From Bin80 sp965209015 (GTDB lineage: Bacteria > Bacteroidota > Rhodothermia > Rhodothermales > Bin80), in NCBI GenBank assembly GCA_965209015.1, contig OZ242367.1, positions 2,232,001-2,296,000 on the forward strand: DNA of 64,000 nucleotides, in the 5' to 3' direction. Positions within the stretch are counted from its first letter, which is position 1, and every line of letters starts with the position of its first letter. The notes below the pieces were generated by a model. That model was not told the origin of the DNA. It saw nothing but the letters and a program-made list of their open reading frames with translations, and did not search any database. Below, piece by piece: positions 54,000 through 62,962 of the stretch. Made by a program: the position numbers and the translations under genes.

Positions 54000-55079
54000 A
54001 TGCAAAGACCCAGAAGAGATTCGCGCCCTGTACAGGTCGGCCCTGTTCAGATTGGTGGTCATGCACCAATTGTGGTCCAGTCCATGACGGTATCAAAGAC
54101 GCATCGAGTTGGGGACACACTACAAGAGATTGCCCAGTTGGCAGAGGCCGGAGCAGATATCGTTCGCATAGCTGTACCTCGTCCAGAGGATGCCAATGCG
54201 TTATCTGATATTGTACAGGGGGCCACCGTTCCGATCATAGCAGATATTCACTTTAATCATACCTATGCCCTAAAAGCAATTGAGGCTGGAGTTGCCAAAG
54301 TCAGGATCAACCCAGGAAACATAGGTAAGGAAGAATGGGAGCGTGAAGTTTTGTTAGCTGCGAAAGAAGCTGGCATTCCAATTCGTATTGGAGTCAATAG
54401 CGGATCTCTAGAGCAGGACATTCTGGATAAATATGGCTATCCTCAACCTGAGGCACTTCTGGAAAGTGCATTGCGTCATGTTGACATCTGCATCAAACAC
54501 GGCTTTGAGGATATTGTGATTTCCGTAAAACATTCTGATGTATTCTATATGATCCAATCCTATCGGCTAGTGGCGGAGCGAACAGACTTTCCTCTCCATC
54601 TTGGGGTTACCGAATCGGGTTCTTTCAGGGTTGGCACGATTAAAAGTTCAATTGGAATTGGTGCTCTACTCGCTGAGGGTATCGGCGACACCATCCGTGT
54701 TTCCTTAGCTACTGACTCGGTGAAAGAAGTAGAAACTGCCCATAATATTCTCAAGTCACTTCGCATTGGGCGCCCAGGAGTGAATATTATTGCCTGTCCT
54801 ACTTGTGGTCGGTTGAATGGGGACCTTTTTTCGATTGTTGAGGAAGTCGAAACGGCCGTGAATGCCCGCAAATTTGATAAGGATGTGACGGTAGCACTCA
54901 TGGGCTGCGCTGTTAATGGCCCCGGTGAAGCACAAGGAGCCGACCTCGGTATTTCTCTTGGACGCGGACGTGCTCATCTATTTAAGAAAGGCAAAGTCGT
55001 GGGCACAGTTCCAGAAGAAGATATTGTAGATACTATTCTTGAGGCAATAGAAGCTTGGGAACCCGCTTCCGAAGATTAA
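54000..55079 (+). CDS. ispG: 4-hydroxy-3-methylbut-2-enyl diphosphate synthase
   Basis: IspG (GcpE), a [4Fe-4S] enzyme of the MEP isoprenoid pathway converting MEcPP to HMBPP. 359 residues, the short bacterial form. Seen: PIVVQSMTVSKTHRVGDTL, GADIVRIAVPRPEDA, IIADIHFNHTYALKAI, KVRINPGNIGKEEWE, LHLGVTESGS, and the cluster ligands Cys266 and Cys269 (IIACPTCGRL) and Cys303 (MGCAVNGPGEA). Note that many Bacteroidota carry a larger IspG with an insert domain; this one does not. Stands alone with about 260 bases of AT-rich DNA before it. Confidence 0.96.
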   Translation: MQRPRRDSRPVQVGPVQIGGHAPIVVQSMTVSKTHRVGDTLQEIAQLAEAGADIVRIAVPRPEDANALSDIVQGATVPIIADIHFNHTYALKAIEAGVAKVRINPGNIGKEEWEREVLLAAKEAGIPIRIGVNSGSLEQDILDKYGYPQPEALLESALRHVDICIKHGFEDIVISVKHSDVFYMIQSYRLVAERTDFPLHLGVTESGSFRVGTIKSSIGIGALLAEGIGDTIRVSLATDSVKEVETAHNILKSLRIGRPGVNIIACPTCGRLNGDLFSIVEEVETAVNARKFDKDVTVALMGCAVNGPGEAQGADLGISLGRGRAHLFKKGKVVGTVPEEDIVDTILEAIEAWEPASED

Positions 55080-55276
55080 CCTCTGCTTCTTGACATCCTA
55101 CCTCTGCGACTCTGCCACAGCTACATGTAATGCTCATTTCGTGAGTCGTACTTGGAGGGAAAACTAAAACCAACTCTCAGACCGAACCACCTATCCTATC
55201 CTATAATTCCACTCGTTAAAGTCGCAGAAGTATAAAAGCGGAGCATTGGGAGAACGTAAGGCTGAGTCTGTTAGGA

Positions 55277-55918
55277 CTACCCATAGTAGCTGGATTGTTT
55301 TGGTTTAATTGGAAGTTGCCCGCGCCAATACAGAATTAACAAGAATCCAACAGCCATTCCACCTAGATGTGCAAGGTTAGCTACTCCAAGTTGCAAGCCT
55401 GAACTCACATAAAATAGTTCCAAAAGACCATATCCAATGACAAAGTACTTTGCCTTAATTGGGATTGGTGGAATGATCAGCATAATCTGCTTATTCGGAA
55501 ACATCATCCCGAATGCTAGAAGAATGCCAAATACTCCGCCAGAGGCGCCAATCGTTGGCCAAACTGCACCCGAGAAATAGGTTGCAGCAAGCTGTACAAG
55601 TCCCGCACCAACAATGCAAGCACCATAGTATAGTAGGAACCGTCTGGACCCCCAAGTATTTTCAATCTGTACCCCAAACATCCAAAGCGCAAACATATTG
55701 AAGAAGATGTGACCAAGTCCTCCGTGAAGGAAACTGTATGTTATCAGTTGATGGATGTAAAATCCTCTTGTCAATGGCCACAGAGCAAACCATGTAATCA
55801 ATTGATCATTGCTAAGAAATTGAGCAAGAAAAACAAGGAAATTAATGATCAGAAGGTTCTTGATCACTGGGGGGAATGCACCGAATCCTCCGAAACCACC
55901 ATATGAATAATAGGACAT
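55277..55918 (-). CDS. Rhomboid family intramembrane serine protease
   Basis: A 213-residue polytopic membrane protein with six predicted helices. The catalytic dyad is present: Ser126 in IGASGGVFG and His184 in NLAHLGGMAVG. HGGLGHIFFNMFALWMFG (helix 2) carries the conserved His-x-x-x-Asn type motif. It cleaves transmembrane substrates within the bilayer. The N-terminus is Tyr/Gly-rich (SYYSYGGFGGFGAFPP), common in the Bacteroidota form. ATG 55918 was preferred to GTG 55939. Confidence 0.93.
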   Translation of the reverse strand: MSYYSYGGFGGFGAFPPVIKNLLIINFLVFLAQFLSNDQLITWFALWPLTRGFYIHQLITYSFLHGGLGHIFFNMFALWMFGVQIENTWGSRRFLLYYGACIVGAGLVQLAATYFSGAVWPTIGASGGVFGILLAFGMMFPNKQIMLIIPPIPIKAKYFVIGYGLLELFYVSSGLQLGVANLAHLGGMAVGFLLILYWRGQLPIKPKQSSYYG

Positions 55919-57126
55919 AATACAATCGCTCTCTGACACAGGTTATAGTGTCTAAAACTCATTTTGGTTGCGTTGATTATTTTCCTGAGTATCAGTACGC
56001 TGCCTTTCACTATTCTCACCCATTTACTCTGTCACCTCGTATGTACGCAGATTTGGGAGTTATCGAAAATAAAAGTAATCAGCGCATAGTATTAAATATA
56101 TGAACTTGGCAAGGACTTTCGTTTGGAGATCGGAGTATCGGTCAAATGGGAGTTATCTACGAAAATGCCGAAATTCAGGTAGTTTAAGTGGAATGCCCAT
56201 CACAAAAATTTTCCTGTAAGTCCCAAATCTGCAAACATCTCATTCACGAACTCCCTGCGACTGCCTTGCCAACAAAAGCATTTCACTACCCGTCTATTGT
56301 CTTTATCACAGTGTTCTGTTTATCCTTGTTCAATTGCGAGATATGAATACGTTTTATATGTGTTAAATTCAGACCTGATTGCCCGCTTTTCTGGTGAGCA
56401 TGGACTTTCACCTGATTTTGAAAGTAATCGCTAGCCATGAAGTAAAAAAGTTTTTCTCATGAAATTCCCGTTGGCGCAAATCCGATGCAGGTGTTCATTT
56501 ATGTGTACACGTTGCTGGTCAGAGTTTTCAAATAAATCAACCTTACTAGTTAGCACACTGTCCTCGGTAGTATTTTGGCTCTCTACGGTAGAGCGCCTCA
56601 GTTGCAAAGAACTATTTGGAACTCTGGCGAACCGGTGTTGAACAGATCCCCTATTAATTCGCCTCAACTCGGTTTGGGCTACAACCGGTGGATTTGGACG
56701 GGGGTCGGTCAGGATTGCGTGTGTCTGGAGAGCCATACGACGTAAATTGGGGGGGATTCGGGGCAAAAATCAAGATCTCTCCCCTAAATTTCCGCTTAAT
56801 CTGGAAGAAGATTCTCTAAATTGGACTGAGTACGCGATCATTGCCCGATCCTCAATTGAATGAATCGTTGAGATAATCTCATCCGTGTTGTAACGTGTCA
56901 TCGGATACGCTTATATTTATATTAAACTGTAAATGTTAAACTGATTTTGAATTTTTGCTAATAGACTAATGAATAGAACTGAGAGCCAACGAATAAAGAT
57001 ATCCTAACCACCATCATAGCGCCGTTTATCTAGAACTCTGGGTTCCCAAGCACGAAACATTTGAGGGTATAAATACTGCTCTATTTAGGTATCTACCTCG
57101 GCAACAGATGTCTAAATATTTTCTCC
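55919..57126 (+). other. Non-coding stretch before the TonB receptor
   Basis: About 1.2 kb. A plus-strand stretch near 56600-56760 reads ILALYGRAPQLQRTIWNSGE and NRSPINSPQLGLGYN in one frame with stops beyond, suggesting an eroded gene, but no family was recognised. The minus-strand open frame at 56431-56766 has no protein-like features. The remainder shows nothing. Confidence 0.45.
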
Positions 57127-59809
57127 TTGATACTTATGGCTAATAATTTTCCGCACATATTACAATCTAAACATGGGTCCTTCTATATATCCGAACCAGT
57201 GATAAAACAACTCTACCTACTTTTTGCGACCTTGCTTCTGTCAACAGGCCTTGCTTCAGCCCAATCAGTAGTTTCAGGTCGTGTCCTTAATGAGCAAGGG
57301 GAAGCATTGAGTGGTGCCACCATTTTGATTGAATCGCTCGCGATTGGTACCTCTACGGATTTTGAGGGAAACTACAGCCTTCGGATTCCATCTGGCCAGT
57401 TGGGACAGACCCTGATATTAACGGCCCGGTTTATTGCCTATCTATATCAAGCCCATGAAATCGTTGTGCGTGAGGAAGAAATGACAGAGAACTTTGTACT
57501 GAAAACTGATCTTCTCCAACTTGATGATCTGGTGGTCATGCCCAGAAATAGGGAAGAGTTGCTCCAAGATGTTCCGTTGGCAGTTTCCGCTTTCTCAGGT
57601 AGGAATTTAGAAACCAGACAGATCGAAACGACCGATCGTCTCGGTCAGATCATTCCCAACACTACCTTCAATCATTCGGGATCTTTAGCAGGAACGAAAT
57701 CTGCAGCACAGGTCTTCATTCGGGGCGTCGGGCAGCGTGACTATCTGCCAGTTACAGATCCCGGAGTGGTCATCTATGTTGATGGGGTCTACATGCCTCG
57801 CACGGTGGGAGCAGTACTGGACCTTGTTGATTTGGAGCGTGTGGAGGTTTTGCGTGGGCCGCAGGGAACTCTCTTCGGACGCAATGCGATAGGTGGTGCT
57901 ATATCTATACACTCCAGAAAACCTGATGCAGAAGCTCAAAAAAGCATCCATGCACAGTTTGGGGATGATCGTATGATCCATCTTACCGCGTCGGCAAATG
58001 GGGCGCTGAAAGAAGGATTGTTTGGAGGTGTGGTGCTTACCTTAAGAAATCGAGATGGCTACGTGACGAGAGTCCATGATGGACTTGACATGGGAAATGA
58101 TAATTTACTTGCGGCCCGTAGTTCACTTGTCTGGCGTCCATCAAATACTGTAAAGGTCTTCGCTACGGGCGACTATTCTCGGCGGCGAGAGAATGGAGCC
58201 CCAACCGTCAATGGTGGTGTGAATGATAAGCAAGCGTTTGCAACGTTTGGCAATGCCGTATTGCCCAGTTGCACGGCGATCCGAATTAATCCAAACTTCC
58301 CTGCGAGTGGACCGCCATCGTTCCCTCCACCTGGAAATGGTGCAAAGGGTGCAGAGGGCTGTTATGGGCCTGACAGCTTTGCTGGAGAGTACGTCTCGGA
58401 AGGTACGTTTCCTGTATTCTCCGATGTTGATGCTTGGGGGGGGCAGTGCGCAGATCTCTTGGTTGATTGGAAGGCAAATCACCTTCCTGTCACTAACAGG
58501 CTACAGAGGGTTGGATATGGTCATTTCCCGTGATGCTGATAATACTCCCGCAAATATCTTACAGAACGAGAATGTAGTTGAATCCAGTCAACTCAGCCAG
58601 GAATTGCGACTGAGCGGTGTTGGGCTGAACAATCGTATGTACTGGCAAGCCGGTCTTTATCTTGCCAATGAGATCGGATTTTCGCGAACCTCACTGGTGA
58701 TTCCAACTGGCTCCTTTGACAGTAACTGGGACTTAGGCTACACATCCATTGCAGGGTTTAGTCAGACGACGGTTGAGCTGATTTCCAGGCTTTCTCTGAC
58801 TCTCGGTGCCCGCTATACCAGAGACCATAAGAGTGTTATTCCCGATGTGTATGCCAGAGGGGATGCATCACAAGGGAGGCGAAGTATTCATGAACCAACA
58901 TGGCCGTTGGCCAGAGGAACCTATCGTCCAATAACTGGGCCCATGAATCCTGGTGACCGTATGCTCCCAAACAGGAAGTTCACCAGAGATTTTGATGCCC
59001 TAACGTGGATGGCGAATCTTGCGTACGAATTTAACGACAATGTGATGGCCTATATCAGTTTCACGGAAGGGTTTAAGAGCGGCGGTTTTGATGCTCGCGT
59101 CCCAACCCCCCCGCCCGGTTTTGAGGCGAATTCCCCCAATGCTTCGCCGACCGATTACGAGCCTGAAACCCTTGCCAGTTACGAAGCCGGGATCAAGTCG
59201 AATACGAGCGATGATCGCCTCAAACTGAACTTGACTTTTTTTCGCGCTGAATACGAAGATGTGCAAGTCATTATACGTCAATCCATCAATCCCATCACAG
59301 TCAATGGAGGCTCGGCTAATCTGCAAGGTATAGAACTGGAAGGAATATGGGCTCCTGCTACTGGCTGGAATCTCACAGCAAATCTGGGGGTTCTGGATTC
59401 GGAATATGACGAACTGAGCACTGATGTTCTGGATAGCAATACACCTGTTTTACCCGGTTATAGGCTACCCAAAACGCCCCGTTTCAATCATTCCCTTGAA
59501 ATCGGAAGAGAACTGAATATCAGAAATTTTACCGTTGCCCCGAAAATCAATTGGACCTATACAGCTTCGCAATACCATGATGCCGTCAATACTCCCCAGC
59601 TTTTTCAAGAAGGATATCATCTCCTCCATGCCTCTATTAGCATAGGAACGTCAGATGGCAAATGGGAGGTAGTGTCCGCATTCCGAAATCTAACGGATGA
59701 ACGTTATCTATTAACGGGAACTTCCGCCTGGGGGACGGCAGCCGCCTACATTGAACAGGTATATGGAAGACCATTTGAATGGTCACTTTCCGTGAAGAGA
59801 CTTTGGTAA
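57127..59809 (+). pseudogene. TonB-dependent receptor, interrupted by one frameshift
   Basis: An outer-membrane receptor importing siderophores, vitamins or glycans with TonB energy. The first part (57127-~58485) has a signal peptide (LYLLFATLLLSTGLASAQS), a carboxypeptidase-regulatory-like domain (SGRVLNEQGEALSGATILI), the plug (VFIRGVGQRDYLPVTDPGVV, LERVEVLRGPQGTLFGRNAIGG) and early barrel strands. The rest (~58487-59809) continues the barrel in another frame (LSLTGYRGLDMVISRDADNT ... FTEGFKSGGF ... WTYTASQYHD) to the C-terminal VYGRPFEWSLSVKRLW. The slip lies at CACCTTCCTG (58480-58489): deleting one base gives a single ~894-codon frame. A G8 tract at 58436-58443 is close but not where the frames switch. 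Substrate unknown. Confidence 0.9.
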
Positions 59810-60229
59810 ACGTATGCTTATGAGCGATTGATATCGCGGCATGTTTTAATCGCATTTCTATACAATTTTCGTATGGACACGATTTTCCTCCAATCCTTAA
59901 CGTAATTTAACATATAGGTAGTTAATTAAAATCATATGACTTTCTCTTCACATCTTTCGCCAGAGCCTCACTTAACGAAATATCATACTGTACAGGAGAC
60001 TTTAGTAATGTGGCAGGTAAGTGTTTCTTGGTGTTTAGAAAGTCAGCGAAATCCGATGTACCACTTGACCTAACACAGCTGTCTTAGATTCGGTGTATCT
60101 CATTAATTAAGCAGGTACTAAAATCGGTATATTCGGATGACCGAACAATTACATCACAATGGAAACCACATTTGAGTATTCACTTGATTCTTGGCGACCA
60201 CCAACTGACACGGGTGGCTACAAGGTCAA
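59810..60229 (+). other. Non-coding stretch before the endonuclease relic
   Basis: About 420 AT-rich bases, no supported gene. A small TTCGG/CCGAA hairpin lies at 60132-60145. A decayed methyltransferase was looked for, because restriction genes usually have one next door, but none was recognised. Confidence 0.4.
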
Positions 60230-60776
60230 ATGAAGCTATTTACAAAAGAATCTCTTATCGTAGAACTGAATGCTGGCCGTTCGCATGAATGGATTGAAAC
60301 TGGGCGCAAGAATGATGATGGTGAGGTTGGCAATACCCTCGAGGATCTACTTGGCATTGAAGAGAATAATCCACCATTACCCAATGATGGTGAGTGAGAG
60401 CTAAAGGGACGGCGGAAAGATACCTGATTACTTCTGGCACTATTCCGCATGGCATCTTCCCCGAGAGCCTATAAGTTTGTGCCCCAAATTCTACTCCCCA
60501 AGTATGGATGGAAACATAAGGAGGCAAAATTAAAATACTCAGACAGTAAAATAAACTTTAGGCAGACCCTGAGAACTCATAAAAGATCTGACAGGATTTT
60601 CATGGTTGTGGGTTGAAATTTCATTTGACCGTAGACAGGTAGAAGAACATCATGCCCCGACTGGAATGGGTCGAAATAAGAGTTGTCTTGAGCGAATTGA
60701 ATCCACAGCCATACGAGTTCATTCTCACAATAATCTCTCTTCACTTGGCAGACAAAACAAAGTCCAAGTATGAATA
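60230..60776 (+). pseudogene. MvaI/BcnI-type restriction endonuclease relic
   Basis: From ATG 60230 one frame reads ESLIVELNAGRSHEWIETGR and DGEVGNTLEDLLGIEENNPP, then TGA (60395-60397), ELKGRRKD, TGA (60425-60427), and then LLLALFRMASSPRAYKFVPQ and ILLPKYGWKHKEAK followed by FRQTLRTHKRSDRI to TGA 60614. In MvaI/BcnI enzymes the pattern is GNTLEDLLGI.EN..P...GE[W/Y]ELK..R, with the catalytic Asp/Glu-ELK. The first stop falls exactly where W or Y is expected before ELK. Further on, other frames read EISFDRRQVEEHHAP and LNPQPYEF. These enzymes cut CCWGG or CCSGG. No partner cytosine/N4 methyltransferase was recognised. Confidence 0.85.
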
Positions 60777-61078
60777 ATTTTTAGTTTTCATCCATTGAGA
60801 GGATAATCTTTCAGTGAGACCTGAACGCCGAGTATCTACTCAAAACCTATTTGTGCCTCAATGCCCGAATAATTGCTACTTACCGAAGAAGAAAATAAGT
60901 AAATTGATGTGGTTGATTCACTTGTTTGGTTATAACGAAACACAAGTCAGGATTGGATCTCCTCAGAGGATGAATATGTTCTCTTTTGTTACTCGTTTCG
61001 ATAATCCTTTTCGTCATGGTGTGCAACAGTGCATGATTCCCTTTGTGAGAGGGTTCATGAATCATTTTGACAGAGCAA

Positions 61079-61618
61079 ATGAGATTCTTTGAAAATCATA
61101 TTTCCCGTTTCATACGAGTGGAATGGTATTGCAAACTATTGATTGCAGGGTTTGGGGCGGTCGGCGGCATTGCACTTGCAATACTTTTGGGGGTCACTGT
61201 GGCGGAGGTCTTTTGGCGTTACATTATGAATGATTCACTTATCTGGGCTGAGGATCTCTCCACGATGTCACTTACGGTCGTAGTATCAGCGGCAATTGCT
61301 TATGGTGCGGGGGAAGGAGCTCATATTTGTGTGAATCTGATTGCGCGAATTTGGGGCCGACGGGTCACGAGAGTCACGGATGCGATTGCCCGCCTCCTTG
61401 GTGTTGGGATGACCGCGATGGCGGCCTTTGCCCTATTTTCCCACGGTAGTTGCGGCCTTCCCTGTGGTGCTATTACAAGCACCGTTTCAATCCCTCATGC
61501 ACCATTCTACTTTGCGATTGGCACATCACTTACGGTCTACGGATTGGTGCTTGTCTTCCATGTACTCCTCGGACTTGCTTCATGGAATACTGAGGATCCT
61601 AATGAGCCGCCCGAATGA
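61079..61618 (+). CDS. dctQ: TRAP transporter small permease (DctQ)
   Basis: A 179-residue membrane protein with four helices, the small integral subunit of a tripartite ATP-independent periplasmic transporter. Typical features: AEVFWRYIMNDSLIWAEDLST at the first loop and the second half GAHICVNLIARIWGRR. ATG 61079 was chosen; a TTG at 61067 is an alternative. The gene ends with the TGA overlapping the dctM ATG (ATGA). The region between the endonuclease relic and this gene (60777-61078) has no supported gene, and no DctP-type binding protein precedes it. Confidence 0.9.
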   Translation: MRFFENHISRFIRVEWYCKLLIAGFGAVGGIALAILLGVTVAEVFWRYIMNDSLIWAEDLSTMSLTVVVSAAIAYGAGEGAHICVNLIARIWGRRVTRVTDAIARLLGVGMTAMAAFALFSHGSCGLPCGAITSTVSIPHAPFYFAIGTSLTVYGLVLVFHVLLGLASWNTEDPNEPPE

Positions 61619-62922
61619 TTGACCCTACAGGAATTGCCCTCATTGCTTTTGGCGCACTGCTCGTCCTACTCTTCATTCGTGTGCCGGTGGGGCTGGCAAT
61701 GCTGATTATAGGAGCAGTTGGAGTCATCCTGATTCGCCCGAACGCCGCGGTGCCCGTTGTAGCAGGAGAAATGTTTGCAGTTGCTTCCCGATACCCCCTC
61801 ACGATCCTCCCGCTATTCATACTAATGGGAAATCTGGTCGTGGTCTCTGGGATGAGCCACGACATCTACCGAGCAGCCTTTACCTGGCTAGGACGTTTTC
61901 GCGGTAGCCTTGCATCTGCTTCTATCCTCGCATGTGCAGGATTTTCTGCCCTTTCTGGGTCATCGCTAGCCGCAGCAATGACCATGGCGCGTGTGTCTCT
62001 ACCAGAAATGAAAAGATACAAGTATGATGATTCTTTAGCCACAGGGGCCATTGCTGCAGGAGGAACACTCGGCATACTCATCCCACCGTCAGCAGGACTG
62101 GTAATCTATGGAATCATTACCGAGGAAAGCATTGGACGTCTGTTCATGGCTGGAATCATACCTGGAATTCTACTCACTTTCCTGTTTATTCTTGTCGTCT
62201 GGATTGTCACTCAACTTAATCCAAAAAAAGCACCCCAGGTCAAGGTATCCGTCCCGAGGAAAGAAAGTCTTGCGATTACTGCGAGAGCATTCTGGATTCT
62301 ATGCATCATCATCGTAACTATCGGGGGGATTTATGCTGGCATCTTTTCTGCCGTAGAGGCCGCGGGGGTGGGTGCACTTCTTACCCTGATTGCTGCGTTG
62401 GCGCGACGTAGACTGAATTGGAAGACTTTAACAGAAACCGTTCATGCGACACTCAAGGCCAGTGGTACTGCCTTCCTTATCCTGTTAGGCGCGTTTGTTT
62501 TTAAGGTCTTCCTTGGATTTACCGGAATCGCATTCGTTGCATCCGAGTGGGTCGGAGAACAGGAATTTTCGGGCGCTCAGGTAGCCACAATCGTCCTTCT
62601 CATCTTCGTAGTCTTGGGGACCTTTCTTGACGGTTTTGCTATGCTCGTGCTCACGGTCCCCTTAGTTCAGCCGATTCTTGAATCCCTGGGCGTGGATATG
62701 ATCTGGTTCGGAATCATGATTGTGATTACGCTCGAGATGGGACTGATTTCACCTCCGGTTGGGTTGAATATCTTTGTGGTGAAGGGAGTAGCTCCAGATG
62801 TACCAGTACATACGATGTTTCGCGGGATCATTCCATTCTGGCTTGTGATGGGCATGGCATTGATTCTAATTGCACTGCTACCTCGTCTCGCTACGTTTCT
62901 GCCGGATGCGATGTACGGATGA
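61615..62922 (+). CDS. dctM: TRAP transporter large permease (DctM)
   Basis: A 435-residue protein with about 12 helices, the ion-coupled translocation subunit of a TRAP transporter, using the Na+ gradient to import organic acids such as dicarboxylates, sialic acid or ectoine. Seen: LFIRVPVGLAMLIIGAVGV, ILPLFILMGNLVVVSGMSHD, GFSALSGSSLAAAMTMARV, GTLGILIPPSAGLVIYGIIT and EMGLISPPVGLNIFVVKGVA, the two scaffold repeats of the family. Overlaps dctQ by 4 nt. The substrate depends on the absent DctP component and cannot be predicted. Confidence 0.95.
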   Translation: MIDPTGIALIAFGALLVLLFIRVPVGLAMLIIGAVGVILIRPNAAVPVVAGEMFAVASRYPLTILPLFILMGNLVVVSGMSHDIYRAAFTWLGRFRGSLASASILACAGFSALSGSSLAAAMTMARVSLPEMKRYKYDDSLATGAIAAGGTLGILIPPSAGLVIYGIITEESIGRLFMAGIIPGILLTFLFILVVWIVTQLNPKKAPQVKVSVPRKESLAITARAFWILCIIIVTIGGIYAGIFSAVEAAGVGALLTLIAALARRRLNWKTLTETVHATLKASGTAFLILLGAFVFKVFLGFTGIAFVASEWVGEQEFSGAQVATIVLLIFVVLGTFLDGFAMLVLTVPLVQPILESLGVDMIWFGIMIVITLEMGLISPPVGLNIFVVKGVAPDVPVHTMFRGIIPFWLVMGMALILIALLPRLATFLPDAMYG

Positions 62923-62962
62923 AGATGAATCACCGAACAATCTCTACAAAAAGGGAATCCGA

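Noticed and set aside
56431..56766. 111-codon minus-strand frame, and NSGEP/NSPQLGLGYN text on the plus strand
   Set aside because: The plus-strand text looks like an eroded protein but could not be assigned; the minus frame has no supporting feature.
60814..61092. 92-codon plus-strand frame before dctQ
   Set aside because: No ATG start, unlikely composition, and it overlaps the dctQ start.
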